From: Aquihabitans sp. G128
GTDB taxonomy: Bacteria; Actinomycetota; Acidimicrobiia; Acidimicrobiales; Iamiaceae
Assembly: GCF_019048865.1 (NCBI RefSeq)
Contig: NZ_CP077604.1
Location: 1,860,001-1,924,000, forward strand
Direction of reading: 5' to 3'
Length of the DNA stretch: 64,000 nt
Shown here: piece after piece, positions 27,559 through 37,108 of the stretch
How positions within the stretch are numbered: the first letter of the stretch is position 1
Layout: each line of letters starts with the position of its first letter
Translations under genes and position numbers: made by a program
The notes under the pieces: generated by a model
Database searches by the model: none
What the model was told of the DNA's origin: nothing
The model's input: the letters and a program-made list of their open reading frames with translations, nothing else

Positions 27559-28246
27559 ATGGCCCCGCGCCGCCGCTCCAACCCGCTCGCCCTGGCGATC
27601 CTCTCGGTCCTGCAGGAAGGGCCGCGCCACCCCTACGACATCGCGGCCACGCTGAAGACCCGGCACAAGCACGAGAGCATCCGGCTCAACTACGGGGCGC
27701 TCTACGCCGTGGTCGACAAGCTGCTGGAAGACGGCTTCATCGAGGTGGTGGAGGTGGTGCGGGAAGGCCGCCGCCCCGAGCGCACCATCTACGGGATCAC
27801 CGAGGCCGGCATGGGCGAGCTCACCGACTGGCTGTCGGACCTGGTGGCCATCCCGCAGAAGGAGTACACGGCGTTCGAGGCCGCCCTCTCCCTGCTCCCC
27901 TCCCTGCCCCCCGGCGAGGCGGTCGCCCTGCTGGAGCGTCGCCTGCTCGCCATCGACCTCGAAGCTCGGCCGCCACCGGGCCGGCCGGGTGGTGTTCCAG
28001 GAGGAGCTCGGCCTGCCCCGGGTCTTCGCCCTGGAGTCCGACTACGGCGAGGCGCTCCTCCGGGCCGAGCGCAGCTACGTCGCCGATCTGGCGGCCGAGA
28101 TCCGCAAGGGCACCCTCGAGGGCATCGGCATGTGGCGCCGCTTCTACGACGCCGACGGCGGCTTCACGCCCGGCGAGGACAGCTACGACCCGGAGTGGCG
28201 CCTGCTCGACGACCCACCGACCCCCGAGCCCGACCCCGACCGATGA
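27559..28246 (+). CDS. PadR family transcriptional regulator, frame-disrupted at about 27963
   Basis: The N-terminal winged helix is typical of Pad[57 protein letters not shown] (residues 8-95). Around ATCGACCTCGAAGCTCGG the frame changes; removing one base joins it to [27 protein letters not shown] and the end at 28246, giving about 228 residues. The C-terminal part is the helical dimerisation domain. It lies upstream of an ABC-2 exporter, a common arrangement in which PadR represses a drug pump, and it likely binds the palindrome in its own promoter. The break is probably a sequence error. Confidence 0.82.
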
Positions 28247-28383
28247 GTTCCCCGGCGCCCCGGCGTCGGAACCGCACCCCGCCGAGCGAAGAACCTCCGA
28301 GACCTCCGCCAAACCGGCCACAGGTTGACCGGTTACCAGGCGCACCCTGCAAGACAGACCGAAGCACCACCCGAGGAGAACAG

Positions 28384-29361
<978 letters not shown>

Positions 29362-29375
29362 GAAGGGACCTCCTC

Positions 29376-30239
29376 ATGACCTCCACCACCTCCACCACCG
29401 CCCTCGATCCCGCCACCACGGCCGACACCCTGCCGGCCACCAAGGACGCCGCCACCGGGGCCGGCTTCACCACCGCAGCGCTGGCCACCGGCCGTCGCAC
29501 GGTCCTGCAGTTCTTCCGCACCCCGCAGCTGCTCATGATGGGCACCATCCAGGGCGCGCTGTTCCTGTTCATGTTCCGCTACGTCTTCGGCGGCGCCATC
29601 TCCACCCGGGGCGACCTCAACTACGTCGACTGGCTGGTGCCGGGCTTCCTGGTCACCGTCATCCTCTGGACCGGCATGGGTGCCGCGTCCGGCGTGGCTG
29701 AGGACTCGTCGTCCGGCGTCTACGACCGCCTGCGCTCGCTGCCCATCCCCCGGGCCGCGGTGATGATGGGCCGGTCGCTCGCCGACGGCGCCCTCGTCGG
29801 CTGGGGCATCTTCACCACCGCCATCATCGGCTTCATCATCGGCTTCCGGGCCCACGGCGGGATCGGCTCGATCCTGCTGGCCTTCCTGCTGATGCTGGTG
29901 GCCGGCTACGCCTTCAGCTGGATCTTCATCACGCTGGGCCTGATCTCGGGCAACGCCCAGGCGGCGCAGGGCATGTCCATGCTGGTGATCCCGTTCAGCT
30001 TCATCTCCAACGCCAACGTGCCGGTGGCCTCCATGCCCGGCTGGATGCAGCCCTTCGCCGCCAACCAGCCCGTCAGCGTGATCATCAACGCCGTGCGCAG
30101 CCTCATGCAGGGCGGCACCGACGTCGTGGGCATCGGCCACTCCACCGCCTACTGGGTGGCGCTGAGCCTGGTCTGGTGCGCCGGCATCTTCCTGGTCTTC
30201 AGCACCCTGGCCACCGCCCGCTTCTCCAAGACCCAGTAG
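29376..30239 (+). CDS. ABC-2 exporter permease (DrrB-like)
   Basis: A 287-residue membrane protein with six helices: TIQGALFLFMFRYVFGGAI, LVPGFLVTVILWTGMG, then EDSSSGVYDRLRSLPIPRAAVMMGRSLAD, the conserved cytoplasmic loop of DrrB-type permeases. A Thr/Ala-rich N-terminal tail of about 35 residues precedes it. It partners with the ATPase just upstream to export drugs or lipids. A long bidirectional hairpin follows. Confidence 0.9.
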   Translation: MTSTTSTTALDPATTADTLPATKDAATGAGFTTAALATGRRTVLQFFRTPQLLMMGTIQGALFLFMFRYVFGGAISTRGDLNYVDWLVPGFLVTVILWTGMGAASGVAEDSSSGVYDRLRSLPIPRAAVMMGRSLADGALVGWGIFTTAIIGFIIGFRAHGGIGSILLAFLLMLVAGYAFSWIFITLGLISGNAQAAQGMSMLVIPFSFISNANVPVASMPGWMQPFAANQPVSVIINAVRSLMQGGTDVVGIGHSTAYWVALSLVWCAGIFLVFSTLATARFSKTQ

Positions 30240-30290
30240 CGGAGGCCCCCGGGCTCCCGTCCGGGCCCCGCTCCCCCACCCGACCACCAC

Positions 30291-30340
30291 GAACGGGGCG
30301 GGGACCTGGTCGCTCCGGCGACCAGGTCCCGGCCCCGTTC
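30291..30340. terminator. Long bidirectional terminator hairpin
   Basis: A 23-base stem with a single mismatch and loop TCCG, lying between the convergent DrrB-like and LLM genes. The inner part (ACCTGGTCGC / GCGACCAGGT) contains the same CTGGTCGC core as the array at 1-440. Confidence 0.85.
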
Positions 30341-30345
30341 CGCGC

Positions 30346-31401
30346 TCAGCCGTGGACGAGGTCGGCGACGGTGCGGAGGTGGTCGGGGCTGCCGCTGACC
30401 AGCAGGGTGGTCATGGCGGTCTTGCGCCACTTCTGGTCGAGCTCCTCGCGGATCTTGTCGATGGGACCGACCATGGCGACGTCTTCCACCAGCGAGAGCG
30501 GCACGCGGGCGATGGCCTCGTCCTTGCGACCGGCCAGGAACAGGTCCTGGATGTCGGCCACCTCGTCGCCGTAGCCCATGCGCGTGAAGAGGTTGGCGTG
30601 GAAGTTGACCTCGCGAGCGCCCATGCCGCCGATGTAGAAGCCGAGCGACATGCGCACGAAGGTGGCCGCCTCCTCGACGTCGTCGCCGATCACGATGTTG
30701 ACCATGTTCGGGATCTCGAAGGTGTCGAGGCTGGTGTGGCGGGCACCGGGTCGGGCGAAGCCCTCGGCCAGGCACTCGCGGTAGTGCACGTCGAGCTCCG
30801 GCGACAGGAAGATCGGGAGCCACCCGTCGGCGATCTCGGCGGCCAGCGCCACGTTCTTCGGCCCCTCGGCGCCGAGCAGGATCGGCAGGTCGGCGCGGCG
30901 GGGGTGGGTGATGCTCTTGATGGGCTTGCCCAGGCCCATGGTGCCCTCGCCCAGGTTCGGCACCTGGTAGTGCTCGCCCTGGAAGTCCACCGGCTCCTCG
31001 CGGGCCAGCACCCGGCGCACGATCTCGATGTACTCCCGCGTGCGGGCCAGCGGCTTCGGGTACGGCTGGCCGTACCAGCCCTCCACCACCTGCGGGCCCG
31101 AGGCGCCCAGGCCCAGCATGAACCGGCCCCCGGTGAGGTGGTCGAGCGTGAGCGCCGACATGGCGGTGGCCACGGGCGTGCGGGCCGCCATCTGGCACAC
31201 GCCGGTGCCGAGCCGTGCGGTGGTGGTCTGCGAGCCGTACCAGGCGAGCGGGGTGAAGCAGTCGGAGCCGTAGGCCTCGGCCGACCAGATGGAGTCGAAG
31301 CCGAGCTCCTCCGCGGTGGCGATGGCCTCGGGGACGCCGACCGGGGGCTGGGCGAACCAATAGCCGAGGACGAGGCCGAGCTTGAGATCGTCTGCTGCCA
31401 T
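30346..31401 (-). CDS. LLM-class (F420-dependent type) oxidoreductase, KstR-box gene
   Basis: A 351-residue luciferase-like TIM-barrel enzyme: LGLVLGYWF at the start, ELGFDSIWSAEAYGSD, LDHLTGGRFMLGLGASGPQVVEGWYG, HPRRADLPILLGAEGPKNVALAAEIADGWLP. These features are typical of actinobacterial members that use coenzyme F420 rather than FMN. The ATG at 31401 is preceded by TACCGT six bases upstream. A KstR-like palindrome lies 24 bases from the start and is shared with the divergent amidohydrolase gene, linking the enzyme to steroid or long-chain acyl catabolism. The reaction is unknown. Confidence 0.87.
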   Translation of the reverse strand: MAADDLKLGLVLGYWFAQPPVGVPEAIATAEELGFDSIWSAEAYGSDCFTPLAWYGSQTTTARLGTGVCQMAARTPVATAMSALTLDHLTGGRFMLGLGASGPQVVEGWYGQPYPKPLARTREYIEIVRRVLAREEPVDFQGEHYQVPNLGEGTMGLGKPIKSITHPRRADLPILLGAEGPKNVALAAEIADGWLPIFLSPELDVHYRECLAEGFARPGARHTSLDTFEIPNMVNIVIGDDVEEAATFVRMSLGFYIGGMGAREVNFHANLFTRMGYGDEVADIQDLFLAGRKDEAIARVPLSLVEDVAMVGPIDKIREELDQKWRKTAMTTLLVSGSPDHLRTVADLVHG

Positions 31402-31425
31402 GGCCGAACGGTAGCCCGCAGAACG

Positions 31426-31437
31426 AGAACACGTTCT
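31426..31437. promoter_or_regulatory. KstR-type operator 1 (perfect)
   Basis: AGAACACGTTCT, the textbook KstR core with perfect AGAAC/GTTCT arms, between the divergent LLM oxidoreductase and amidohydrolase genes. TAGGGT, seven bases before the amidohydrolase ATG, is the likely -10. Confidence 0.75.
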
Positions 31438-31462
31438 ACTTCCGTCCTCTAGGGTGCGAGCC

Positions 31463-32335
31463 ATGGCCATGCCCACCGACATCGGGATCATCGACCTCAT
31501 GCTCGACATCCCAGGCGCCGACCAGGCGCACTGGTACGAGTTCCTGAAGCCCCAGCTGCGGGAGGAGTCCAAGGACTACGAGTTCCCCGCCCAGTACATG
31601 TTCAAGGGCGTCCCGCACATCGAGGCCGAGGCCGATCCCGTGGCGCAGGTGCTGAAGATGATGGACGCCCACGGCATCGAGAAGGCCATGATCGGCGTCG
31701 GCTTCTCCGAGGACCGCGACGACAAGGTGCGCGCCGTGCGCGACCACCCCGACCGCTTCATCGGCTCCTTCAGCGTCGATCCGAACCAGGGCATGGCCGG
31801 GGTGCGCGACCTGGTGAAGGCCTACGAGACGCTGGGCATCAAGGCGGCCATCGCCTTCCCGGCCGGCTACCTCCCCCAGGTGCCGATCAACGACAAGCGG
31901 TTCTTCCCGCTCTACGCCAAGTGCATCGAGCTCGACATCCCGATCAACGTCTGCACCGGGATCTGCGGGCCCCGGGTGCCCAGCGCCTGCCAGGAGACCA
32001 TGCTGATCGACGAGGTCTGCTGGTTCTTCCCGGAGCTCAAGTTCGTGATGCGCCACGGCGCCGAGCCGTGGGCCGAGCTGGCCGCCAAGCTCCTGCTCAA
32101 GTGGCCGAACCTCTACTACTCGACCTCCGCCTTCGCGCCGAAGTACTACCCGAAGGCCATCGTCGACTACGCCAACACCCGCGGCGCCGACAAGATCCTC
32201 TACGCCGGCTACTTCCCCATGGGCCTGAGCCTGGACAAGATCTTCGAGCAGATGCCCGACGTGGCCTTCAAGGACCACGTCTGGCCGAAGTTCCTGCGCG
32301 AGAACGCCATCAAGGTCTTCAAGCTCGACGAGTGA
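31463..32335 (+). CDS. Amidohydrolase-2 family (metal-dependent hydrolase/decarboxylase), KstR-box gene
   Basis: A 290-residue TIM-barrel protein of the amidohydrolase-2 group, with DRDDKVRAVRDHPDRFIGSFSVDPNQG, ALGIKAAIAFPAGYLPQVPIND-like and FPELKFVMRHGAEPWAEL segments. The usual first HxH metal motif is absent at the N-terminus (it reads GIIDLMLDIPG), and the expected His after the barrel strand is replaced in CTGICGPRVP, so metal binding may be incomplete. ATG 31463 is preferred over GTG 31454 because TAGGGT lies seven bases before it. The divergent KstR box suggests a role in steroid catabolism, for example on a ring-cleavage product; this is inference. Confidence 0.8.
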   Translation: MAMPTDIGIIDLMLDIPGADQAHWYEFLKPQLREESKDYEFPAQYMFKGVPHIEAEADPVAQVLKMMDAHGIEKAMIGVGFSEDRDDKVRAVRDHPDRFIGSFSVDPNQGMAGVRDLVKAYETLGIKAAIAFPAGYLPQVPINDKRFFPLYAKCIELDIPINVCTGICGPRVPSACQETMLIDEVCWFFPELKFVMRHGAEPWAELAAKLLLKWPNLYYSTSAFAPKYYPKAIVDYANTRGADKILYAGYFPMGLSLDKIFEQMPDVAFKDHVWPKFLRENAIKVFKLDE

Positions 32336-32347
32336 CCGCCGGGCTAT

Positions 32348-32365
32348 ACTAGAACCTGTTCTAGT
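32348..32365. promoter_or_regulatory. KstR-type operator 2 (18-bp palindrome) with TATACT -10
   Basis: ACTAGAAC, CT, GTTCTAGT: perfect 8-base arms. TATACT at 32345-32350 overlaps its left edge and is a near-consensus -10, so binding would block the Rieske gene promoter. Confidence 0.78.
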
Positions 32366-32390
32366 TTTGACCCCCGGACGAGGTGTTCCC

Positions 32391-33488
32391 GTGAGCGAGC
32401 GCAAGGCCCAGACCCGCTACCCCTTCACCATGCCGGTGGGCTGGTTCGCGGTGGCCGAGTCCCCCGACCTCGCCGTGGGCCAGACCAAGGCCGCCTACTA
32501 CTTCGACACCCACCTGGCGCTGTGGCGCGACGAGGAGGGCGTGGCCCACACGTCCGACGCGTTCTGCCCGCACCTGGGCGCCCACTTCGGCCACGGCGGC
32601 CACGTCGACGGCTGCCAGCTCGTCTGCCCGTTCCACGGCTGGAAGTTCGACGCCGAGGGCAACAACAGCGACATCCCGTACTCCGAGCGCACCAACGGCC
32701 GGGCCAAGGTCAAGGCCTATCCCACCCAGGAGCGCAACGGCTTCATCTACGCCTGGTACCACCCCCACGACGAGCTCCCCGACTGGGAGGTCGAGGAGGT
32801 CGCCGACATCACCAACGGCGAGTTCTCCGGGCCCAAGCACACCAACCACATCGTGCAGGTGGCCATCCAGGAGATGGCCGAGAACGCAGTGGACTCGGCG
32901 CACTTCCGGTACGTGCACAACACCGCCGAGGTGCCGGTCATCGAGAAGTACGAGTCGGTGGGCCACCGGGCGACCATGGAGTCCAGCCAGAAGTTCCCCA
33001 CGCCGCGCGGCGTGGTCAACGGCCGCATCGACTCCATCGCCGACGGCCCGGGCGTGAGCATCGTGCGCTTCAGCGGGATCATCGACACGTTGCTGGTGAG
33101 CGCCTCCACCCCCATCGACGCCAACACCACCGAGACCCGCTTCAACTTCTACGTGCGCTCCATGGGCGACGACAAGCTCAACTCCTCGGTGGGCGACGCC
33201 TTCGCCGCCGAGGTGGACAAGCAGTTCAAGGAGGACATGCCGATCTGGGAGCACAAGGCCCACCTCGTGCGGCCGGCCCTGATCGACAACGACGGCCCCT
33301 TCATGAAGTTCCGCAAGTGGTACGCCCAGTTCTACGTCGACGAGGTCAGCGACGACCGCACGGTCTTCCCGCCGCCGTTCTGGCCCGAGAAGCTCGACGA
33401 GACCCCGGCCAAGGCCACCGCCTCGGCCAAGTACGGCACCGCAGACGGCGAGACGCCCGTCGAGGTCGCACCCCCCGCTCCCATCTGA
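32391..33488 (+). CDS. Rieske oxygenase, KshA-like (3-ketosteroid 9-alpha-hydroxylase type)
   Basis: A 365-residue oxygenase. The Rieske [2Fe-2S] site is CPHLGAHFGHGGHVDG followed by CQLVCPFHGWKF (residues 58-86; CxH...CxxH). The mononuclear iron site is expected in NAVDSAHFRYVHNT (about 166-180). The C-terminal IWEHKAHLVRPALIDND and FRKWYAQFYVD closely parallel the end of KshA, which opens ring B of steroids together with reductase KshB; the related DAF-36 sterol desaturases share this fold. No reductase gene is in the window. GTG 32391 has GGACGAGG upstream. A KstR-type operator covers the promoter. Confidence 0.86.
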   Translation: MSERKAQTRYPFTMPVGWFAVAESPDLAVGQTKAAYYFDTHLALWRDEEGVAHTSDAFCPHLGAHFGHGGHVDGCQLVCPFHGWKFDAEGNNSDIPYSERTNGRAKVKAYPTQERNGFIYAWYHPHDELPDWEVEEVADITNGEFSGPKHTNHIVQVAIQEMAENAVDSAHFRYVHNTAEVPVIEKYESVGHRATMESSQKFPTPRGVVNGRIDSIADGPGVSIVRFSGIIDTLLVSASTPIDANTTETRFNFYVRSMGDDKLNSSVGDAFAAEVDKQFKEDMPIWEHKAHLVRPALIDNDGPFMKFRKWYAQFYVDEVSDDRTVFPPPFWPEKLDETPAKATASAKYGTADGETPVEVAPPAPI

Positions 33489-33517
33489 GCGCCCGCCGCG
33501 GTGCTCGAGGCTCCCGC

Positions 33518-34126
33518 TCAGAGCCAGCCGCGCTCGTCGGCCAGGTGGACCGCCTCGGTGCGGTTGCGCACCCCGGCCTTGGTGATGGCAGCCGACAGGT
33601 AGTTGCGGACGGTCCCCTCCGACAGGAACAGCTTCCCGGCGATCTCCGCCACGGTGGCCCCGTCGCGTGCCGCCACCAGCACGTCGCGCTCCCGGCCGGT
33701 GAGCGGCGACGGGCCGCCCGCCAGCGTCGCCGCCGCCAGGTCGGGGTCGACCACCCGCTCCCCTGCGGCCACGAGCCGAACGGCCTCGGCCAGGCGCTCG
33801 GCGGGGGCGTCCTTGACCACGAAGCCGAGGGCGCCGGCCTCCATGGCCCGGCGCAGGTAGCCGGCGCGGCCGAACGTGGTGAGGATCAGCACCCGGCACC
33901 CCGGCACCTCCTGGCGGAGCGCGGCCGCTGCCGCGAGGCCGTCGAGGCCGGGCATCTCGATGTCGAGGAGGGCGACGTCGGGCTCGTGGGCCCGGGCGGC
34001 CCCCACGACCTCGTCGCCGGCGCCCACCTGGGCCACCACCTCGAAGTCGGGCTCGAGCTCCAGCAGGGCGGCGATGGCCGAGCGGACGATGGCCTGGTCG
34101 TCGGCGAGCAGCAGGCGGATGGTCAC
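33518..34126 (-). CDS. LuxR/NarL-type response regulator
   Basis: A 202-residue regulator. The receiver domain has the acidic pocket LLLADD, phosphoacceptor Asp 55 in VALLDIEMPGLDG, and Lys in FVVKDAPAERL. The C-terminal HTH is LTGRERDVLVAARDGATVAEIAG and FLSEGTVRNYLSAAITKAG (about 140-190). The GTG start overlaps the kinase stop as GTGA. With the DesK-like kinase and ABC-2 exporter upstream it forms a four-gene operon, and the palindrome at 37061-37078 before the operon is its likely target. Confidence 0.93.
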   Translation of the reverse strand: MTIRLLLADDQAIVRSAIAALLELEPDFEVVAQVGAGDEVVGAARAHEPDVALLDIEMPGLDGLAAAAALRQEVPGCRVLILTTFGRAGYLRRAMEAGALGFVVKDAPAERLAEAVRLVAAGERVVDPDLAAATLAGGPSPLTGRERDVLVAARDGATVAEIAGKLFLSEGTVRNYLSAAITKAGVRNRTEAVHLADERGWL

Positions 34127-35319
34127 GCCGGCACCGTCCCCGTGGGGGCGGCGTCCACCCGCAGGTGCCAACCGCCGCCCACCTGCGGCCCGACGGCGAG
34201 GCTGGCGCCCGCCTCGGCCACCCGGTCACGGAGGCCTTGGAGGCCGTTGCCCTCGCTGGGCTCCGCCATGATCCCGATCACCCCGTCGTCGACGACCTCC
34301 ACCCACGTCGGGCCCACCCGCACGGCGCAGCGCCGGGCCCGGGCGTGGCGGACCACGTTGGTGAGCCCTTCACGGACCGCCCAGCCGAACAGCACGGCGG
34401 TGGCGGGGTCGGGCACCTCCACCGCCTTGGGCAGGTCGGCGTCGATGCCCGCCGCTCGCAGGAGCTCCCGCCCCGACGCCAGCTCGCCGACCAGGGTCAC
34501 CTCGCGGTAGCCGGAGATGGCGGCACGCACGTCGGCCAGCGAGCGCCGAGCCAGGTCCTCCACCTCGCCGATCTCGATCGCCGCCTTCTCTGGGTCGGCG
34601 GCCACGAGGCGCTTGGCCAACCCGGCCTTCACGGTGACCGCGGTCAGCGAGTGGCCGAGCAGGTCGTGCAGGTCCCGGGCGATGCGGCTGCGCTCGTTCT
34701 CCGCAGCCAGCTGCGCGACCTCGGCCCGGGCGGCGCCGAGCTCGCGGTTCACGCGGATGACCCCGAAGAAGGCCCACATGGCGAACGCCACCACGAGCAT
34801 CGAGACCCCGAGGTCGACCTCGATGCCCTGGTGCCACCCCGGCACGAGCGACGGGACGAACGTGGAGGCCGCGAAGGCCGCCACCACCAGCGGCAGGGCC
34901 CGGCCGCCGAGGCGGGAGATGGCCAGCACCAGGACGTAGATGAGCATGACGAACGCGTCCTCGTGGGCGAACGGCACCTCGAGGGCGCAGATCGCCACCA
35001 GCGCCGCCAGGCCGAGGTCGGCCCGCCGCGACGGCTGGTCCGGCTGCAGCCGGGAGACCTGCAGGGTGGCGAGGTAGACCACGCAGAAGAGGGCGATGAG
35101 GGCGTAGCCCACCGCCTTGCCGGGCCCGTGGGCGTAGCGGTCCACGCCGCTCGCCGTCTGGCCCAGGTAGGCCAGGAACACCGCCGGGAAGACCAGCCAC
35201 CGCAGGCGGGCCAGCCCCGTGTCGGCCTGCCAGCCCGGCTCGGGGCGGGGGCCGTCCCCGGCGGCCGGGGCCGCCGGGGACGCGAAGCGCTTGGCGAGGA
35301 CGTCGTCGAGGCGACCCAC
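34123..35319 (-). CDS. DesK-like sensor histidine kinase
   Basis: A 398-residue kinase with about six membrane helices (39-190), then the HisKA_3 box ERSRIARDLHDLLGHSLTAVTVKAG with phospho-His 218, and an ATPase domain (AVREGLTNVVRHARA, DDGVIG, GNGLQGLRDRVAEAG; about 300-385). Kinases of this class sense membrane state or drugs. It starts at GTG 35319, a few bases after the permease stop, and is coupled to its regulator by GTGA. Confidence 0.92.
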   Translation of the reverse strand: MGRLDDVLAKRFASPAAPAAGDGPRPEPGWQADTGLARLRWLVFPAVFLAYLGQTASGVDRYAHGPGKAVGYALIALFCVVYLATLQVSRLQPDQPSRRADLGLAALVAICALEVPFAHEDAFVMLIYVLVLAISRLGGRALPLVVAAFAASTFVPSLVPGWHQGIEVDLGVSMLVVAFAMWAFFGVIRVNRELGAARAEVAQLAAENERSRIARDLHDLLGHSLTAVTVKAGLAKRLVAADPEKAAIEIGEVEDLARRSLADVRAAISGYREVTLVGELASGRELLRAAGIDADLPKAVEVPDPATAVLFGWAVREGLTNVVRHARARRCAVRVGPTWVEVVDDGVIGIMAEPSEGNGLQGLRDRVAEAGASLAVGPQVGGGWHLRVDAAPTGTVPA

Positions 35320-35321
35320 CG

Positions 35322-36056
35322 CTAGGCCCGAGCCGTGTCCCGCCGGTAGGACCAGGCCGCGACCCGCCCCAGCACCAGCGACCAGATCCCGATGACCACC
35401 CAGCCCTTCATGGGCCAAGCATGCCCTTCCAACGCCACCTTGCCCGCCTGCACCAGCCAGTAGGAGGGGATGGCCTGGGACAGGTCGTGCAGGAAGCCGT
35501 GCTCGGCGATCGGCCCCCAGACCCCGCCGAGCAGGGCCAGCAGCGAGGTGATGCCGCCCATGGCCGGCCCCATGGAGTCGGTGGACACCAGGTGGCCGAC
35601 GGCGATGCCCAGGGCGGCGAAGGGCACCAGGCCCACCAGGATCAGCCCGGTCATGGTCAGCCACGCCCGAGCCGAGAGGTGGACCCCGAAGCCGATGCCG
35701 AGCGCGTACAGCACCAGGATCGACACCGCGGCGAGGCCGTAGCCGCACAGCACCTTGGCGCTGAAGTAGGCCGACGGTCGCAGCGGCGTGAGCCGGAGCT
35801 GGCGGTTCCACCCCACCTGGCGCTCGGCGGCGATGCGCCCGCCGGTGGACACGATCGCCATCATCGTGCCGAAGGCGGCCATGCCGGTCATGAAGTAGAG
35901 CGGCAGCGGGATGCCGCTGACCTTCTCGTGGCGGTTCGGGCCGGCGATGAGCAGGTAGAGCACCACCGGGAACACGAGCGAGAAGATGAAGAAGCGGGTG
36001 TTGCGGAACGTGCGCAGCACCTCGTAGCGGGCGTAGGTGAGGGCTTGGCGGTTCAT
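35322..36056 (-). CDS. ABC-2 type permease
   Basis: A 244-residue protein with six membrane helices (TRFFIFSLVFPVVLYLLIAG, YFMTGMAAFGTMMAIVSTGG, then KVLCGYGLAAVSILVLYALGIGF and later helices) and the cytoplasmic stretch GGRIAAERQVGWNRQLRLTPLRPSAYFSAK common to ABC-2 exporters. It overlaps the ATPase stop by four bases (ATGA). It is probably a drug, peptide or lipid exporter sensed by the linked two-component system. Confidence 0.9.
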   Translation of the reverse strand: MNRQALTYARYEVLRTFRNTRFFIFSLVFPVVLYLLIAGPNRHEKVSGIPLPLYFMTGMAAFGTMMAIVSTGGRIAAERQVGWNRQLRLTPLRPSAYFSAKVLCGYGLAAVSILVLYALGIGFGVHLSARAWLTMTGLILVGLVPFAALGIAVGHLVSTDSMGPAMGGITSLLALLGGVWGPIAEHGFLHDLSQAIPSYWLVQAGKVALEGHAWPMKGWVVIGIWSLVLGRVAAWSYRRDTARA

Positions 36057-37003
36057 CGGACGACCTCCGGGGCGTCGAGGGTGGGAGCGGGCTGGTCGAC
36101 CTCGGGCTCGTCGGCGGTGAGCTCCAGGAAGGCGGCCTCGAGGCCGGCGCCGCGGACCTCGAAGTCGGCGGCCGTCGGCTCGGCGGCCACCAGGGCGCGC
36201 AGGGCAGCATCGGCGTCGCTGCAGGTGAGCAGGACCGAGCCGCCGTGGTGCTCGGCCTGGGCCACGCCCGGCAGGGCGCCCAGCCGGTCGAGGTCGGCGT
36301 CGGCCAGCGTGAAGCGCACGGTGCGCCGCCCGACCTTGGCCTTGATCTCGGTGGTGGCGCCGTCGGCCACGATCCGGCCCCGGGCCATCAGCACGATCCG
36401 GTCGGCCCAGGCGTCGGCCTCCTCCAGGTAGTGGGTGGCGAAGAGCACGGTCTTGCCCCGGGCGGCGAAGGCCCGCATGGCGGTCCAGAAGGCGTTGCGA
36501 GCGCCCACGTCCATGGCCACCGTCGGCTCGTCGAGCACCAGGAGGTCGGGGTCCGACACGATGGCCAGGGCGAAGCGCACCCGCTGCGACTCGCCGCCCG
36601 AGAGCTTGTGGGTGCGGCGGTCGGCCAGCTCGCCGATGCCGCAGAGGTCGAGGACCTCCTGGACGGGCAGGGCGTGGGGGAACAGCGAGCCCACCATGGC
36701 GATGAGCTCGCGGACCGAGAGCTCGCGCAGCAGCCCGCCGCTCTGGAGCATGGCGCCGACGATGCCCTCGTCGATCGCCTGGCGGGGCGAGCGGCCGAAG
36801 ATGGCGGCCTCGCCGGCGTCGGGCTGGGCCAGGCCGAGCAGCAGGTCGACGGTGGTGGACTTGCCGGCGCCGTTCGGGCCGAGGAGGGCCACGATCTCGC
36901 CCGGCGCCACCGCCAGGTCGATGCCGCGGACCGCCTGGACCGGCCCGAAGGCCTTGGTCAGGTCGTGGAGGCGGATGCCGTCTGGGGGGAGGGTCTCGAG
37001 CAT
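36053..37003 (-). CDS. ABC-2 exporter ATPase
   Basis: A 316-residue ATPase: Walker A LLGPNGAGKSTT (near residue 42), Q-loop GAMLQSGGLL, signature LSGGESQRVRFALAI, Walker B LLVLDEPTVAMD, switch LFATHYLEEADAWA. A C-terminal domain from about 225 resembles other exporter ATPases. It is first in the ATPase-permease-kinase-regulator operon. The start MLETLPPDGIRLHDLTKAFG (ATG 37003) is used; the longer upstream frame is unlikely because it would run through the operator. Confidence 0.91.
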   Translation of the reverse strand: MLETLPPDGIRLHDLTKAFGPVQAVRGIDLAVAPGEIVALLGPNGAGKSTTVDLLLGLAQPDAGEAAIFGRSPRQAIDEGIVGAMLQSGGLLRELSVRELIAMVGSLFPHALPVQEVLDLCGIGELADRRTHKLSGGESQRVRFALAIVSDPDLLVLDEPTVAMDVGARNAFWTAMRAFAARGKTVLFATHYLEEADAWADRIVLMARGRIVADGATTEIKAKVGRRTVRFTLADADLDRLGALPGVAQAEHHGGSVLLTCSDADAALRALVAAEPTAADFEVRGAGLEAAFLELTADEPEVDQPAPTLDAPEVVR

Positions 37004-37060
37004 GGCTCCACCGTGCGCCCGAGCGGCGCTCGGCGGTAGTCGCCGCCCGTCACGACCTCT

Positions 37061-37078
37061 CCATGACATCTGTCATGG
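37061..37078. promoter_or_regulatory. Palindromic operator upstream of ABC-2/two-component operon
   Basis: CCATGACA, TC, TGTCATGG: perfect 8-base arms, 57 bases before the ATPase start. The symmetry and position fit a binding site for the operon's own NarL-type regulator. Confidence 0.6.
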
Positions 37079-37108
37079 AACGGGCTCCACCTCCTGGTCG
37101 ACGGGCCC

